A DNA stretch of 64,000 bases from Collinsella sp. GTDB lineage: Bacteria > Actinomycetota > Coriobacteriia > Coriobacteriales > Coriobacteriaceae. The stretch spans positions 54,979 through 118,978 of the forward strand of contig DXZU01000019.1 of NCBI GenBank assembly GCA_019419525.1. Direction: 5' to 3'. Below the pieces are notes generated by a model. That model worked only from the letters and a program-made list of their open reading frames with translations, was not told the DNA's origin and searched no databases. Positions within the stretch are counted from its first letter, which is position 1, and each line of letters starts with the position of its first letter. Positions 25,601 to 33,825 of the stretch are shown here, piece by piece. The position numbers and the translations under genes were made by a program.

Positions 25601-27017
25601 CGTTGCGTACGAGACCGCAGACGGTTGCGGCTGCGCATCGTACGCCGTGATCGGCCAGTCCATTGCGGGCTGGGGCGTTATGCCACCAGACGCCACGGTG
25701 CCCCATGCGGTGCCGTGGCCACAACATTCGGGCTTTTTGGCCACCGTCAACGAGCAGCTGCAGCATATTACTTGGACGCGAGGCGCATTGGCATTTGCAA
25801 CGCAGCCCGTGGGTGCCGCAGGCTGTGGCCCGGCATCGTTTAGCGTAAGCAACAACGGCAGGTGCGCGCTCTATGTAGAGAACACCGATGGCAAGGTGGG
25901 GCAAACCTACGACGAAGAAGGCAACCCGGTAGCAGTAATGGGCAAGCACTTCCGCATCTTCGTCAGCACCTTGGCAGGCGATCTGTTCACGGAGCCGTTC
26001 GTGATGTGCGAGCTGGACCATCCCGTCGATCAGATAACGACATTTTTGACGTCGGGAGGCATGCTCTCCGCGCTCGCCACGCACATTGTGAGCGCGGAGA
26101 AGAGCGAGGCAGAGCTGCACGGCATCGAAGTGCCTCTGGTGGCGTGTGCCACTCCGACGGGCGCGGTCGCTACCTCGGGCGCGGTGGTGCCCGGAGCAGC
26201 AGGCGAATCCTTCATGGTCACGGTGCGAAACGACGGCAACACTTTGCTGACTGCCGGCACAATCGATCTGTACCGAGAGGGCTCCAGCCAGCCGTTCTCC
26301 AGCGCATCCATCGGATTCGGAGCGAACGCACGCATGGCTTCGATCTACGATCCAGAGCTTGCCGAAGACGCTTCGGCCAACGACATGGCACACGTAAAGT
26401 ACGCGCTCGAGACGCTGGGCGCACGTTTTGCAACGCACCCGCTGGTAGCCGACAACGGCAACGCCGTGCTGGCACCGGGTTGCACGGCACAGTTCCGCAT
26501 GAGCTTCGCCATCCCCGAGAGTTGGAGCGACGAAGTGGGCAAACGCGTCACGCTGTATGCGAAGGCGCGTAATCTGGTGGCGCTCGATCCCGTAACGCTC
26601 GAGGAGATCCGACCGGGCGCAAACTCGGCGCTGAGTGCCGTTCTGCACGAGCTTCATGTGCCCGACGCGGCATGCGAACGCTCAGAAGTGCAGGTCGGCG
26701 TATGCGACAGCGCGGATACGACAGGACTTCACGACGCCCCGATGACGGCAGACGGCGATGGTGGCTCGAGTGGCAGCGATACTGACGAGGGCGGCGGCTC
26801 CGGCGGAAGCAGCTCCGGCAGCGGCAAGGACCACGGCAATAACAAGCGCTCCGGAAAAGCGGGCGCGCTTGCGGGCACGGGCGACAGCAACGTCCCCCTA
26901 ACCGCAGCCGCAGCAGCGCTCGCCGCAGTTGGTGCCGGCCTTGTCGCCTACAGCGCCCGCCGCACGGCGCTCGAAAAAGACACCGCCAATGAGGTCAATT
27001 CGGATAGGCCTCGCTAG
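22650..27017 (+). CDS. Large secreted surface protein with Tat-like signal and LAxTG-type C-terminal anchor
   Basis: A 1455-residue protein. Starting at ATG 22650 (GGGGG upstream), the N-terminus MLDRRSLLVAGASSLASIML has a twin Arg followed by a hydrophobic stretch and looks like a Tat signal. An Ig-like/carboxypeptidase-regulatory-like domain follows (about 50-140; IKGAQVTLTSRYAV, TDDEGTAIFEV). Then come large regions of unknown fold rich in Trp, Tyr and Gly. The C-terminus has a Gly/Ser/Asp linker (about 1365-1400), then LAGTGD at about 1407, a hydrophobic helix and the basic tail YSARR. LAxTG is the motif reported for class E sortases of high-G+C bacteria. The tail after YSARR is longer than usual. 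No function is recognised beyond cell-surface display. Confidence 0.8.
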   Translation: MLDRRSLLVAGASSLASIMLPRVPGSENAFLLPFAPTAAYADEKDPFRVLVLSRTMFGVVVVDVANKNMPIKGAQVTLTSRYAVGKQLTATTDDEGTAIFEVAPLSEGYVDEATLLDAYDFNGGISISMAGYRDVEIPLARIQGGTAITAPTRPLSDGEPYFRQLTFDEWDIQYADATFMAMPADEAANDQPDTHAFTVQAHLPQGGQATLHINKVMPAAGSSTETVTQIGQIKASASGADSLATFTLEDKFLDAASSLLEEGCKLRFVLDYQGKTYTLSSPMAVVTAPAAKAESGSTTIVPTTMDQEITPFDFPASFPGIGGNKFTCWMPTFPILFDFSFAGYVLFGGGYKPASYMNDSGNPDPEYWKKSPRESGAKQANRYLDEMEGKWNQYKSMSAGSGTDPRNTKLLRHHCTPLFTMDIATQLYGSLAYDWVGKTWGDNNDPAYGNIKALFQVRTDLNWTEQFTLGPVPFFLNVNPWVLAKLALAVGAHTHGSGAAFFKNISLDYSNTSGSFTIQIGLAVTFGAGIAGVASSAVRGAASLTLFIGYEKADGHQLPRLRVGADVDVDVILQFVLFKWTTKAWSGSWPTLIDSWNMSVNNGDQYVLQRSELALGGGTPYTLDACFGTPGNTEAGGVPQFIASATIVTNSELLARAEVAAAAINNAPTVRDWDQAVTRIELEANAESDDTGQVEHFVHALMENDENAAPMYEYTYIGQSTNAVADPNANSAGVSEDERGGIKPSSDNVLFSGVLSEAHMKLTMIAGVECLFRIASVRYGDNGRSRLVVHTKANGTWSAPTPVDFPLGFGEGDVERDGIFDYDFDVVEYTDGRGNQDAYVLLVSGERPAGDNTLFDTASTAGILSVVRLRISNDGVRVISHTSWRSISRGRLQEDGYHCLQCPRITVGKTLVDGRLSGAYLHRRGTTAEKALGSEAEVALECFTLWSDDLGDSLTFRQVLRFPQAPSSIELSEPENINGKMVVPVAYETADGCGCASYAVIGQSIAGWGVMPPDATVPHAVPWPQHSGFLATVNEQLQHITWTRGALAFATQPVGAAGCGPASFSVSNNGRCALYVENTDGKVGQTYDEEGNPVAVMGKHFRIFVSTLAGDLFTEPFVMCELDHPVDQITTFLTSGGMLSALATHIVSAEKSEAELHGIEVPLVACATPTGAVATSGAVVPGAAGESFMVTVRNDGNTLLTAGTIDLYREGSSQPFSSASIGFGANARMASIYDPELAEDASANDMAHVKYALETLGARFATHPLVADNGNAVLAPGCTAQFRMSFAIPESWSDEVGKRVTLYAKARNLVALDPVTLEEIRPGANSALSAVLHELHVPDAACERSEVQVGVCDSADTTGLHDAPMTADGDGGSSGSDTDEGGGSGGSSSGSGKDHGNNKRSGKAGALAGTGDSNVPLTAAAAALAAVGAGLVAYSARRTALEKDTANEVNSDRPR

Positions 27018-27066
27018 CTCCTAGTTACCTTTGTGAGAGGCGCCGACTCGGCTCATCGAACATCAA

Positions 27067-27102
27067 AATGGGCTGGTTCTGAATACCCAGAGCCGGCCCA
27101 TT
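27067..27102. terminator. Hairpin after the surface-protein gene
   Basis: AATGGGCTGGTTCTG pairs with CAGAGCCGGCCCATT, with two G-T pairs. There is no T-run on the plus strand; the minus strand reads TTTTGATG. Confidence 0.5.
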
Positions 27103-27240
27103 ACGCATTAAATGTCGTCTGAGGAGTCGAGTTCTGCCTCGAGCTTGGCACGGCGTCTTTTCGCCAACAATCCGCACGACACGTCTTCGACAGCGTATCC
27201 AACCGCAAACGCAGCAAGACACATTCGGCCGTCTTCAAAC

Positions 27241-27277
27241 TTACTCGGACAGAGCCGACTCGGTTTTGTCCGAGTAA
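27241..27277. repeat. Inverted repeat in the leader of the topoisomerase operon
   Basis: TTACTCGGACA (27241-27251) is exactly complementary to 27267-27277. A second dyad, CCATCGAA/TTCGATGG, follows within 50 bases. The 392-base spacer 27018-27409 holds no convincing gene. The dyads could be operators or attenuator-like structures upstream of the promoter at 27327. Confidence 0.5.
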
Positions 27278-27326
27278 ACGAATCTCCATCGAACTCCGAA
27301 CGATTGTTCGATGGATTTCGTGTTGG

Positions 27327-27355
27327 TTGGAATCGTCTGTAGGCTGGGCTATGCT
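27327..27355 (+). promoter_or_regulatory. Promoter of the topoisomerase operon
   Basis: TTGGAA (27327-27332), a 17-base spacer, TATGCT (27350-27355). The first gene starts at 27410. Confidence 0.55.
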
Positions 27356-27409
27356 ACCTTGACTATCTATATGACTTAAACGCAGCAAAGGAGCACCGAG
27401 AGAGCGAGT

Positions 27410-29407
27410 ATGGCAAAAAACACCGCAAACTATGGTAACGACAGTATCCGCCAGCTCAAGGACGAGGAGCGCGTACGCCTGCGCCCCGCCGTCATCTTTG
27501 GCTCGGACGGACTCGACGGCTGCGCGCATGCTGCCTTCGAGATCCTGTCCAACGCCGTTGACGAGGCGCGCCAGGGCTACGGCAAGCTCATCACCCTTAC
27601 CGCCTTTCGCGATGGTTCCATTCAGGTAGAGGACAACGGCCGCGGCTGCCCGCTCGACTGGAACCCCTCCGAGAAGCGCTTTAACTGGGAACTCGTCTTT
27701 TGCGAGCTCTACGCAGGTGGCAAATACAACAACAACCAGGGCGGCGACTACGACTTCTCGCTCGGTACCAACGGCCTGGGCTCATGCGCAACCCAGTACG
27801 CCTCCGAATACATGGATGTCACGGTTTGGCGCGACGGCAACAAGTACTCCCTGCACTTTAAGAAGGGCAAGGTCGTCGGTGCCAAAAAGAAGGCACTCGA
27901 GATTGAGCCCAGCGACGAGAACCGCACCGGCACCACCATCAAATGGCGCCCCGATCTTGAGGTCTTTACCTCGATCAACATTCCCCACGACTGGTATCGC
28001 GAGACCATGCGCCGCCAGGCCGTGGTCAACGCCAACGTGACCTTCCGCCTGCGCATCGAGGGCGATGATGGCGAGTTTACCGAAGAGGACTTTTGCTACC
28101 CCAAGGGCATCGAGGACTATGTGCTCGAGAAGGTCGGTGCCGACTACCTCACCGAGCCCTTCTTTATCGAGGCCGACCGTCGCGGTCGCGACCGCGAAGA
28201 CCTGCCCGACTACAACGTAAAGATCACCGCGTGCATGTGCTTCTCGCGCACCTTCATGATGCAGGAGTACTACCACAACTCGTCATGGCTCGAGAACGGC
28301 GGCTCGCCCGAGAAGGCGGCCCGCAGTGCTCTGACCAGCGCCATCGATGCTTACATTAAGCAACAGGGCAAGTACAACAAAAACGAGAGCGGTATCAAAT
28401 GGCAGGACGTCCAGGACTGCCTGGTGCTGGTGACCAACTGCTTCTCCACCCAGACGTCCTACGAAAACCAGACTAAGAAGGCCATCAACAACCGCTTTAT
28501 CCAGCAGGCCATGACGGCATTCTTTAAGGAGCGCCTTTCGACCTACCTGATCGAGAACAAAGACGCCGCCAATAAGATCATGGAGCAGGTGCTCATCAAC
28601 AAGCGCTCGCGCGAGAATGCCGAGAAGACCCGCCAGAGCATCAAGACCAACCTGCAGCAGAAGACCGACATGGCCAACCGCGTTCAGAAGTTCATCGACT
28701 GCCGCTCCAAGGACAAGAGCCGTCGCGAGATCTACATCGTAGAGGGCGACTCGGCAGCAGGCGCCATTCGCACCTCGCGCGATGCCGAGTTCCAGGGTGT
28801 CATGCCCGTCCGAGGCAAAATCCTCAACTGCCTAAAGGAAGATTATCCGCGCATCTTTAAGTCCGACATCATCATGGACCTTATGCGCGTGCTGGGCTGC
28901 GGTGTGGAGATCAAGGACAAGCGCATCAAGAACCTTGGCGCCTTCGACCTGGACAACCTCAACTGGAACAAGGTCATCATCTGTACGGACGCCGACGTCG
29001 ACGGTTATCACATCCGCACACTCGTGCTCACCATGCTCTACCGCCTGGTGCCCACACTTATCGACGAGGGTTACGTGTATATCGCCGAGTCGCCGCTCTA
29101 CGAGATCAACTGCAAAGAAAAGACCTACTTTGCCTACACCGAGCTCGAGAAGAACGGCATCCTTAAAGAGATCGGCGATCAAAAGTGCTCCATCAACCGC
29201 TCCAAGGGTCTTGGTGAGAACGACCCGGACATGATGTGGCTCACCACCATGAACCCCGAGACGCGTCGCCTGATTAAGGTGGAGCCCGAGGACGTCACCA
29301 AGATGGAGACCATGTTCAACCTTTTGCTTGGCAACGACGAGGCAGGCCGCAAGCGCCATATCTCCGAGCACGGCAAGGAATACCTGGACCAGCTGGACCT
29401 GCAGTAG
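27410..29407 (+). CDS. Type IIA DNA topoisomerase, ATPase subunit (ParE/GyrB-like, divergent)
   Basis: A 665-residue GHKL-ATPase subunit: ILSNAVDEARQGYG and DNGRGCPLDW in the ATP pocket, GTNGLGSCATQYASEYMDV as the lid, a transducer domain, and a Toprim domain with YIVEGDSAAGAIRTSRDAEF and DADVDGYHIRTLVLTM. The C-terminus has SKGLGENDPDMMW. It pairs with the following gene (45-base gap) to form a heterotetramer that passes one DNA duplex through another. Some motifs differ from ordinary GyrB (EGDSAAG instead of EGDSAGG; MPVRGKILNC instead of PLRGKILNV). It therefore looks like a second, topoisomerase IV-like set in addition to gyrase, which is expected elsewhere. Whether it decatenates or supercoils cannot be read from sequence. 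Confidence 0.85.
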   Translation: MAKNTANYGNDSIRQLKDEERVRLRPAVIFGSDGLDGCAHAAFEILSNAVDEARQGYGKLITLTAFRDGSIQVEDNGRGCPLDWNPSEKRFNWELVFCELYAGGKYNNNQGGDYDFSLGTNGLGSCATQYASEYMDVTVWRDGNKYSLHFKKGKVVGAKKKALEIEPSDENRTGTTIKWRPDLEVFTSINIPHDWYRETMRRQAVVNANVTFRLRIEGDDGEFTEEDFCYPKGIEDYVLEKVGADYLTEPFFIEADRRGRDREDLPDYNVKITACMCFSRTFMMQEYYHNSSWLENGGSPEKAARSALTSAIDAYIKQQGKYNKNESGIKWQDVQDCLVLVTNCFSTQTSYENQTKKAINNRFIQQAMTAFFKERLSTYLIENKDAANKIMEQVLINKRSRENAEKTRQSIKTNLQQKTDMANRVQKFIDCRSKDKSRREIYIVEGDSAAGAIRTSRDAEFQGVMPVRGKILNCLKEDYPRIFKSDIIMDLMRVLGCGVEIKDKRIKNLGAFDLDNLNWNKVIICTDADVDGYHIRTLVLTMLYRLVPTLIDEGYVYIAESPLYEINCKEKTYFAYTELEKNGILKEIGDQKCSINRSKGLGENDPDMMWLTTMNPETRRLIKVEPEDVTKMETMFNLLLGNDEAGRKRHISEHGKEYLDQLDLQ

Positions 29408-29452
29408 CAGCAAATCGATAACGACGGCCCATAAGAAGTTCAAGAGGAAATC

Positions 29453-31693
29453 GTGGCAAAGAAGAAGACGAAAACCCAGCCAAAGAAAAAGCAGGTCAAC
29501 GCCGAGAACGTCATCGGCCTGCACTCCGAGGTCACCGACCAGCCGATCACGCAGACGCTCGAGGTCAACTACATGCCCTACGCCATGAGCGTCAACGTCT
29601 CGCGTGCGTTCCCCGAGATCGATGGCTTTAAGCCCTCGCACCGCAAGCTGCTCTACACCATGTACAAGATGGGTCTGCTCAAGGGCGAGCGCCAGAAGAG
29701 CGCCAACATCGTGGGTCAGACCATGAAGCTCAACCCGCACGGCGATGCCGCAATCTACGAGACGATGGTGCGTCTAGCCACCGGTAACGAGGCACTGCTC
29801 GCGCCGTTCGTTGAGTCGAAGGGCAACTTTGGCAAGTACTATTCGGGCGATCTGAGCTACGCCGCCTCGCGTTATACCGAGGCCAAGCTCTCCCCCATCA
29901 GCGCCGAGATCTTCAAGGACATCGACAAGGACCCGGTCGACTTCGTCGACAGCTACGACGGCGCCATGAAGGAGCCGCGTCTGCTGCCCACCACGTTCCC
30001 TAACATCCTCGTCTCGGCCAACAAGGGCATCGGCGTCGCCATGGCGTCCGACATCTGCGGTTTCAACCTCAACGAGGTCTGCACCGCCACCATGCACTAC
30101 CTGCAGGATCCCGACTGCGACCTGCTCGAGTATATGCCCATGCCCGACTTCTCGACCGGCGGCGAGATCATCTACCGCCGCGAGGAGATGGAAAAGATCG
30201 TCGAGACCGGCCTGGGCAGCTTCCAGATTCGCTCCCGCTGGCGCTGGATTCCCGAAGAGCGCATCATCGAGGTCTACGAGATCCCCTACACCACCAAGAC
30301 CGATGTCATCATCGAGCGCATCGTCAAGCTCTCCAAGGAGGGCAAGGTCAAGGAGATCGCCGACATCCGCGACGAGACCGACCTTTCGGGTCTGCGCATC
30401 GCTATCGACCTTAAGCGCGGCGTCGACCCCGACAAGCTCATGGCCAAGCTCTATCGCTCGACCACGCTGCAGGATTCGTTCTCGTGCAACTTTAACGTAC
30501 TGGTCGACGGCTACCCCCGCGTTATGGGCGTGCGCCAAATCCTGCACGAGTGGGTCAAGTGGCGTATTGAGTCCACGCGTCGCCGCATTAACTTTGACCT
30601 GGGCAAAAAGACCGAGCGCCTGCACCTGCTGCACGGCCTTGAGGCAATCCTGCTCGACATCGACAAGGCGATCGCCATCATCCGTGGCACCAAGCTCGAG
30701 GCCGAGGTCGTGCCCAACCTTATGAAGGGTTTTGACATCGACGAGACCCAGGCCGAGTTTGTTGCCGAACTTAAGCTCCGCAATATCAACGAGGAGTACA
30801 TCCTCAACCGCACCAAGGACATTGCCAAGCTTGAGGGCGAGATTGCCGAGCTTGAGGAGATTCTCTCCAGCGAGGAGAACATCAAGAAGGTCATCAGCGA
30901 CGAGCTGGCCGCGGTCAACAAGAAGTACGTGATGCCGCGCCGCACGGGCAGGATCGAGCCCCATGAGGTTATCGAGGTAAGCTTGGAGCCCGAGGTCGAG
31001 GAGTACCCCGTTACCATCATGCTCTCGCGCGATGGCTACCTTAAGAAGATGACGGACCGTGTGCTCAAGAAAGCGACCACGCTCAAGTACAAGGACGGCG
31101 ACAAACCCTTTATCGAGTTCCCGTCCTCCAACACCCACGAGCTGCTGGTCTTTACCAACAAGAGCCAGGTATACAAGTGCAAGGTTGCGGCGTTTGAGGA
31201 CACCAAGTCGGCCCAGCTGGGCTCGTACCTGCCGACTGATCTTGAGATGGAACCCGACGAGAGCGTCATCTGGGTCATCGACCCCGAGGACTACAAGGCC
31301 GACGTGCTGTTTGTCTTTGAGAACGGCCGCGTGGTGCGCGTCGCGCTTTCTGGATACGTCACCAAAACCAACCGCAAGCGCCTCAAGAACGCCATCTACG
31401 GTGGCAGCAAGCTGCTGTATGCCCAGGTGCTCAAGGAGGACCGCGACATCGCGCTGGTCTCGAGCGACTATCGCCTGATGAACTTCAACACGTCGCTGCT
31501 CAAGACCAAGACGACCACCAACACGCAGGGCGTCCAGGCCTTTACCGCCAAGAAGGGTCGCTCGGTCACCACCGTCGGCACGACCGAGGAAATTCTTGGC
31601 GCCGGCGTCTCGGCCGAGAAGTTCACCGCGCAGAGCCTCCCCTCCGCCGGTGCCCTCATGAAGGAAAACGACATGCCGAGTCTGTTTGACTAG
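29453..31693 (+). CDS. Type IIA DNA topoisomerase, cleavage subunit (ParC/GyrA-like)
   Basis: A 746-residue DNA-breaking subunit. The N-terminus is Lys-rich. The winged-helix/tower region includes GFKPSHRKLLYTMYKMG and HGDAAIYETMVRLA; the catalytic tyrosine is Tyr141 in AASRYTEAKL. A coiled-coil gate (EEILSSEENIKKVISDELAAV) and a C-terminal beta-pinwheel half follow (VKVATTVGTTEEILG-like strands near the end). The start is GTG 29453 with AAGAGGAAA upstream. At the positions matching E. coli GyrA Ser83 and Asp87 it has Ala99 and Glu103, so the usual quinolone water-metal bridge would be only half present. It forms an operon with the ATPase subunit upstream. Confidence 0.85.
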   Translation: MAKKKTKTQPKKKQVNAENVIGLHSEVTDQPITQTLEVNYMPYAMSVNVSRAFPEIDGFKPSHRKLLYTMYKMGLLKGERQKSANIVGQTMKLNPHGDAAIYETMVRLATGNEALLAPFVESKGNFGKYYSGDLSYAASRYTEAKLSPISAEIFKDIDKDPVDFVDSYDGAMKEPRLLPTTFPNILVSANKGIGVAMASDICGFNLNEVCTATMHYLQDPDCDLLEYMPMPDFSTGGEIIYRREEMEKIVETGLGSFQIRSRWRWIPEERIIEVYEIPYTTKTDVIIERIVKLSKEGKVKEIADIRDETDLSGLRIAIDLKRGVDPDKLMAKLYRSTTLQDSFSCNFNVLVDGYPRVMGVRQILHEWVKWRIESTRRRINFDLGKKTERLHLLHGLEAILLDIDKAIAIIRGTKLEAEVVPNLMKGFDIDETQAEFVAELKLRNINEEYILNRTKDIAKLEGEIAELEEILSSEENIKKVISDELAAVNKKYVMPRRTGRIEPHEVIEVSLEPEVEEYPVTIMLSRDGYLKKMTDRVLKKATTLKYKDGDKPFIEFPSSNTHELLVFTNKSQVYKCKVAAFEDTKSAQLGSYLPTDLEMEPDESVIWVIDPEDYKADVLFVFENGRVVRVALSGYVTKTNRKRLKNAIYGGSKLLYAQVLKEDRDIALVSSDYRLMNFNTSLLKTKTTTNTQGVQAFTAKKGRSVTTVGTTEEILGAGVSAEKFTAQSLPSAGALMKENDMPSLFD

Positions 31694-31732
31694 GACGACG
31701 GCAGTCGAACTGGTCCAAGCCACAAACCAACG

Positions 31733-31768
31733 GGGCCCGAAGCGCAGTAAATACTGAGCTCCGGGCCC
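31733..31768 (+). terminator. Hairpin after the topoisomerase operon
   Basis: GGGCCCG (31733-31739) pairs with CGGGCCC (31762-31768), with further partial pairing inside (AGC..CAG). It separates the operon from the convergent ATPase gene. Confidence 0.55.
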
Positions 31769-31794
31769 ATCCATGCATTACAGCAGCATCATCC

Positions 31795-33084
31795 CTATAG
31801 ACAAAATGCCGCATAAAGTGGAACAGACATAAGCCCATCATTCATCCCAAAGGGCTTAGTCGATAGTCTGATAAGGCGCACGCCCGGATGGGTCTTTTTA
31901 AGTGAGGACAGGCTTCGAGATCTTGTGTTCTCCCCCGCCTTGACTTCAATCGCAGACAAACATCCCTGCTTCTCTACTACAAAGTCGATTTCCGCACGAT
32001 TATCTCGCGCCCAATAATGCAGCGGATAGCCCATGGCTGAAAGCTGTTGGGCAACGTAGTTTTCGGTAAGTGCACCCATGAATGTGCCGCCGATGCCGGC
32101 AAGAATATCGGCGCGTTGAGCACCGGCCTTGGAGACGAGCAGCCCCGTATCCGCCTGATAGATTTTAAAAGCAGAAGGGTTAACGAAGGCCCCTAAAGGA
32201 CTTTCGATCTGCCCGACTAGGCTGCAGCGCGCCACCGTACCCGACAATACAAGCCAGTCGAGAGCATCTCCAAAGAGAGACGCATTGCCCCCCGCTCGCA
32301 CTACCTTGTATTGAAATTTACGATTCTCTTTGGCAAGCTGCTGTGGAATGGAATCGAAGCACGCACGCGTCTTTGCGCTCAAGCGTTCATCAGCATATTT
32401 ATTGGTGTCGGCGGAATATCCGTCGAGAATAATCCGATGCTTTTCGGCCACATCAATGATTGACTGATCATCGATGTACGTTTGGACCGCCTCGGGCATT
32501 CCGCCAACAACAAGATACTGTCGATAGAGCCCAAGCGCCTTTTCATGAAGGCTTGGCGCAAGAGGACCCATTAACTCGAATGACGAGCGTATCTCGTCGA
32601 CCAGCTGATCGTGCCCCATCGCCCAGAGAAACTCCTCGAAATCGAGTGGAGTCATCTCAATCAAGTCGGTCTTTCCGACGGGGAACGAATACGACTGATG
32701 GTTAATGGCAACCCCAAGAAGCGACCCAGCAGCCGCAACGTAATACTCGGGAGCATCTTCGCAAAAGTATTTAAGGGAAGTGAGCGCTTCCTCGCATGCC
32801 TGGATCTCGTCAATGAACAGTAAGGTTTTGCCAGGCACGATACGCTGTCCCGTACGAGCCTCGATCGCGCGTACGATCGCATGAGGGTCAAGACCGCCCG
32901 AAAAATCCGCTCGCGCCGACCGGTCGTTCTCGAGATTAACGTAGACAACCGATTCGAAAAGATCCTGGGCGTACGTTCTGAGCAGATAGGTCTTGCCACA
33001 CTGGCGCACGCCTTTGACCAGCAAAGGTTTTCTATCAGCCCTGTCTCGCCATTCCCTAAGGAGCTCATCTGCCTTGCGACGCAT
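31795..33084 (-). CDS. AAA-family ATPase with DUF4143 C-terminal domain
   Basis: A 429-residue protein of the large bacterial group with an N-terminal AAA domain (Walker A GVRQCGKT at 25-32, Walker B TLLFIDEIQ) and a C-terminal DUF4143 part. The latter contains the helix-turn-helix-like region and RDNRAEIDFVVEKQGCLSAIEVKAG, which has the look of a PD-(D/E)XK nuclease core (E-ID...E-K). Such genes are common, often mobile or multicopy, and their role is not established. The tail of another member is found as a fragment at 41193-41345. The gene stands alone with an AT-rich upstream region (33101-33170). Confidence 0.88.
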   Translation of the reverse strand: MRRKADELLREWRDRADRKPLLVKGVRQCGKTYLLRTYAQDLFESVVYVNLENDRSARADFSGGLDPHAIVRAIEARTGQRIVPGKTLLFIDEIQACEEALTSLKYFCEDAPEYYVAAAGSLLGVAINHQSYSFPVGKTDLIEMTPLDFEEFLWAMGHDQLVDEIRSSFELMGPLAPSLHEKALGLYRQYLVVGGMPEAVQTYIDDQSIIDVAEKHRIILDGYSADTNKYADERLSAKTRACFDSIPQQLAKENRKFQYKVVRAGGNASLFGDALDWLVLSGTVARCSLVGQIESPLGAFVNPSAFKIYQADTGLLVSKAGAQRADILAGIGGTFMGALTENYVAQQLSAMGYPLHYWARDNRAEIDFVVEKQGCLSAIEVKAGENTRSRSLSSLKKTHPGVRLIRLSTKPFGMNDGLMSVPLYAAFCL

Positions 33085-33226
33085 ACGTAACCTTCCCTCA
33101 TGAACTTCTGTTTGACAATATTTTAACGCGGATTAATTTGTTTTCAATTATTTTTCTGCGTTTAAAAATTGTTCTATACGACACTTGAGGGAATACACCA
33201 CTATTCATATACTCGCGATACAACCG

Positions 33227-33610
33227 ATTGCCATGCGTTCTTCTTGTCCTTAGGCGAGCTTGCGAGCGAGCTCTCGCACCTCTTCCAACTTGGGCGAGGA
33301 GGCCATGCTATCGCGCTCGGTCATACCGCTGATGGTGACAATGCCTTGGTCCTCCCACTTGCAGTACGCGCAGGTCGACTTGTACATAGCGATCGCCGCA
33401 TCATAGACGCCCTCGCTGTGGCTATCGAGCAAAAGGGCCGTCTTGGTGAACGGGAAGCCCGTGGCACCGAAGGCGTACAGGCGGTCAATAGCGGCCTTCT
33501 CCTGCGCAGTAATATCAAACCAGAAGATGGGCGAAGCGAAGACTCCCTCCTTCATGCCGTAGGCGCTCGGCACGCATTTTGTTGTAACCAAAACGAATGG
33601 AGCTATTCAG
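33227..33610. repeat. Duplicated segment, copy 1 (flavodoxin-gene region with internal deletion)
   Basis: This segment matches 36096-36729. The first 200 or so bases after the left edge (flavodoxin 3' part) appear identical. The match then weakens (about 33440-33540) and ends in a deletion of about 240 bases relative to copy 2. After the deletion, CTCCCTCCTTCATGCCG and AACCAAAACG.ATGGAG.TA resume the match up to about 33610. The two copies bracket the GmrSD-like and DUF6508 genes. Confidence 0.85.
33250..33591 (-). pseudogene. Truncated NAD(P)H-dependent flavodoxin-type oxidoreductase
   Basis: The C-terminal 96 or so residues match the intact protein at 36119-36649 (from VFASPI.WFDITAQEKAA to the end). 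The FMN-binding N-terminal half (SGSPRKGANTD in the intact copy) is gone, replaced by a few unrelated codons. Without the flavin phosphate loop it cannot be a working flavoprotein, so it is scored as a pseudogene. The deletion joint is near 33540. Confidence 0.85.
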
Positions 33611-33779
33611 TCGTCCGTAGATCGCATCTCTCGTTCGCGCTCTCCAAGGAAGGTGCAAGCAGAAGCATCACGGGCATTAATCGGCGCCGATATGAATCAC
33701 GACATGAAACCGTAAGAGTTGGCCAGAGATTGCCAGATTCAGTAGCTCGCAGCAATAGAGTGAATGACGACTTCGGCGA

Positions 33780-33785
33780 TATAAT
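33780..33785 (+). promoter_or_regulatory. -10 element of the GmrSD-like gene
   Basis: A perfect TATAAT, 40 bases before ATG 33826. The -35 region (TAGAGT, 18 bases upstream) is weak. Confidence 0.45.
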
Positions 33786-33825
33786 CCGTGTCATCTTGAT
33801 TGTTCCCGCGCGGAAGGTACAGCTC

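Noticed and set aside
24933..26657. Open frame of 574 codons antisense to the surface protein gene
   Set aside because: Cys/His/Arg-rich shadow without any domain; the plus-strand frame has signal, anchor and ribosome site.
29774..31774. Open frame of 666 codons antisense to the ParC/GyrA-like gene
   Set aside because: It is complementary to a conserved gene with strong codon bias; long antisense frames are expected at this G+C and no motif is present.
33169..33825. N-terminal extension of the GmrSD-like frame
   Set aside because: It crosses the antisense flavodoxin fragment; the family motif and ribosome site place the start at 33826.
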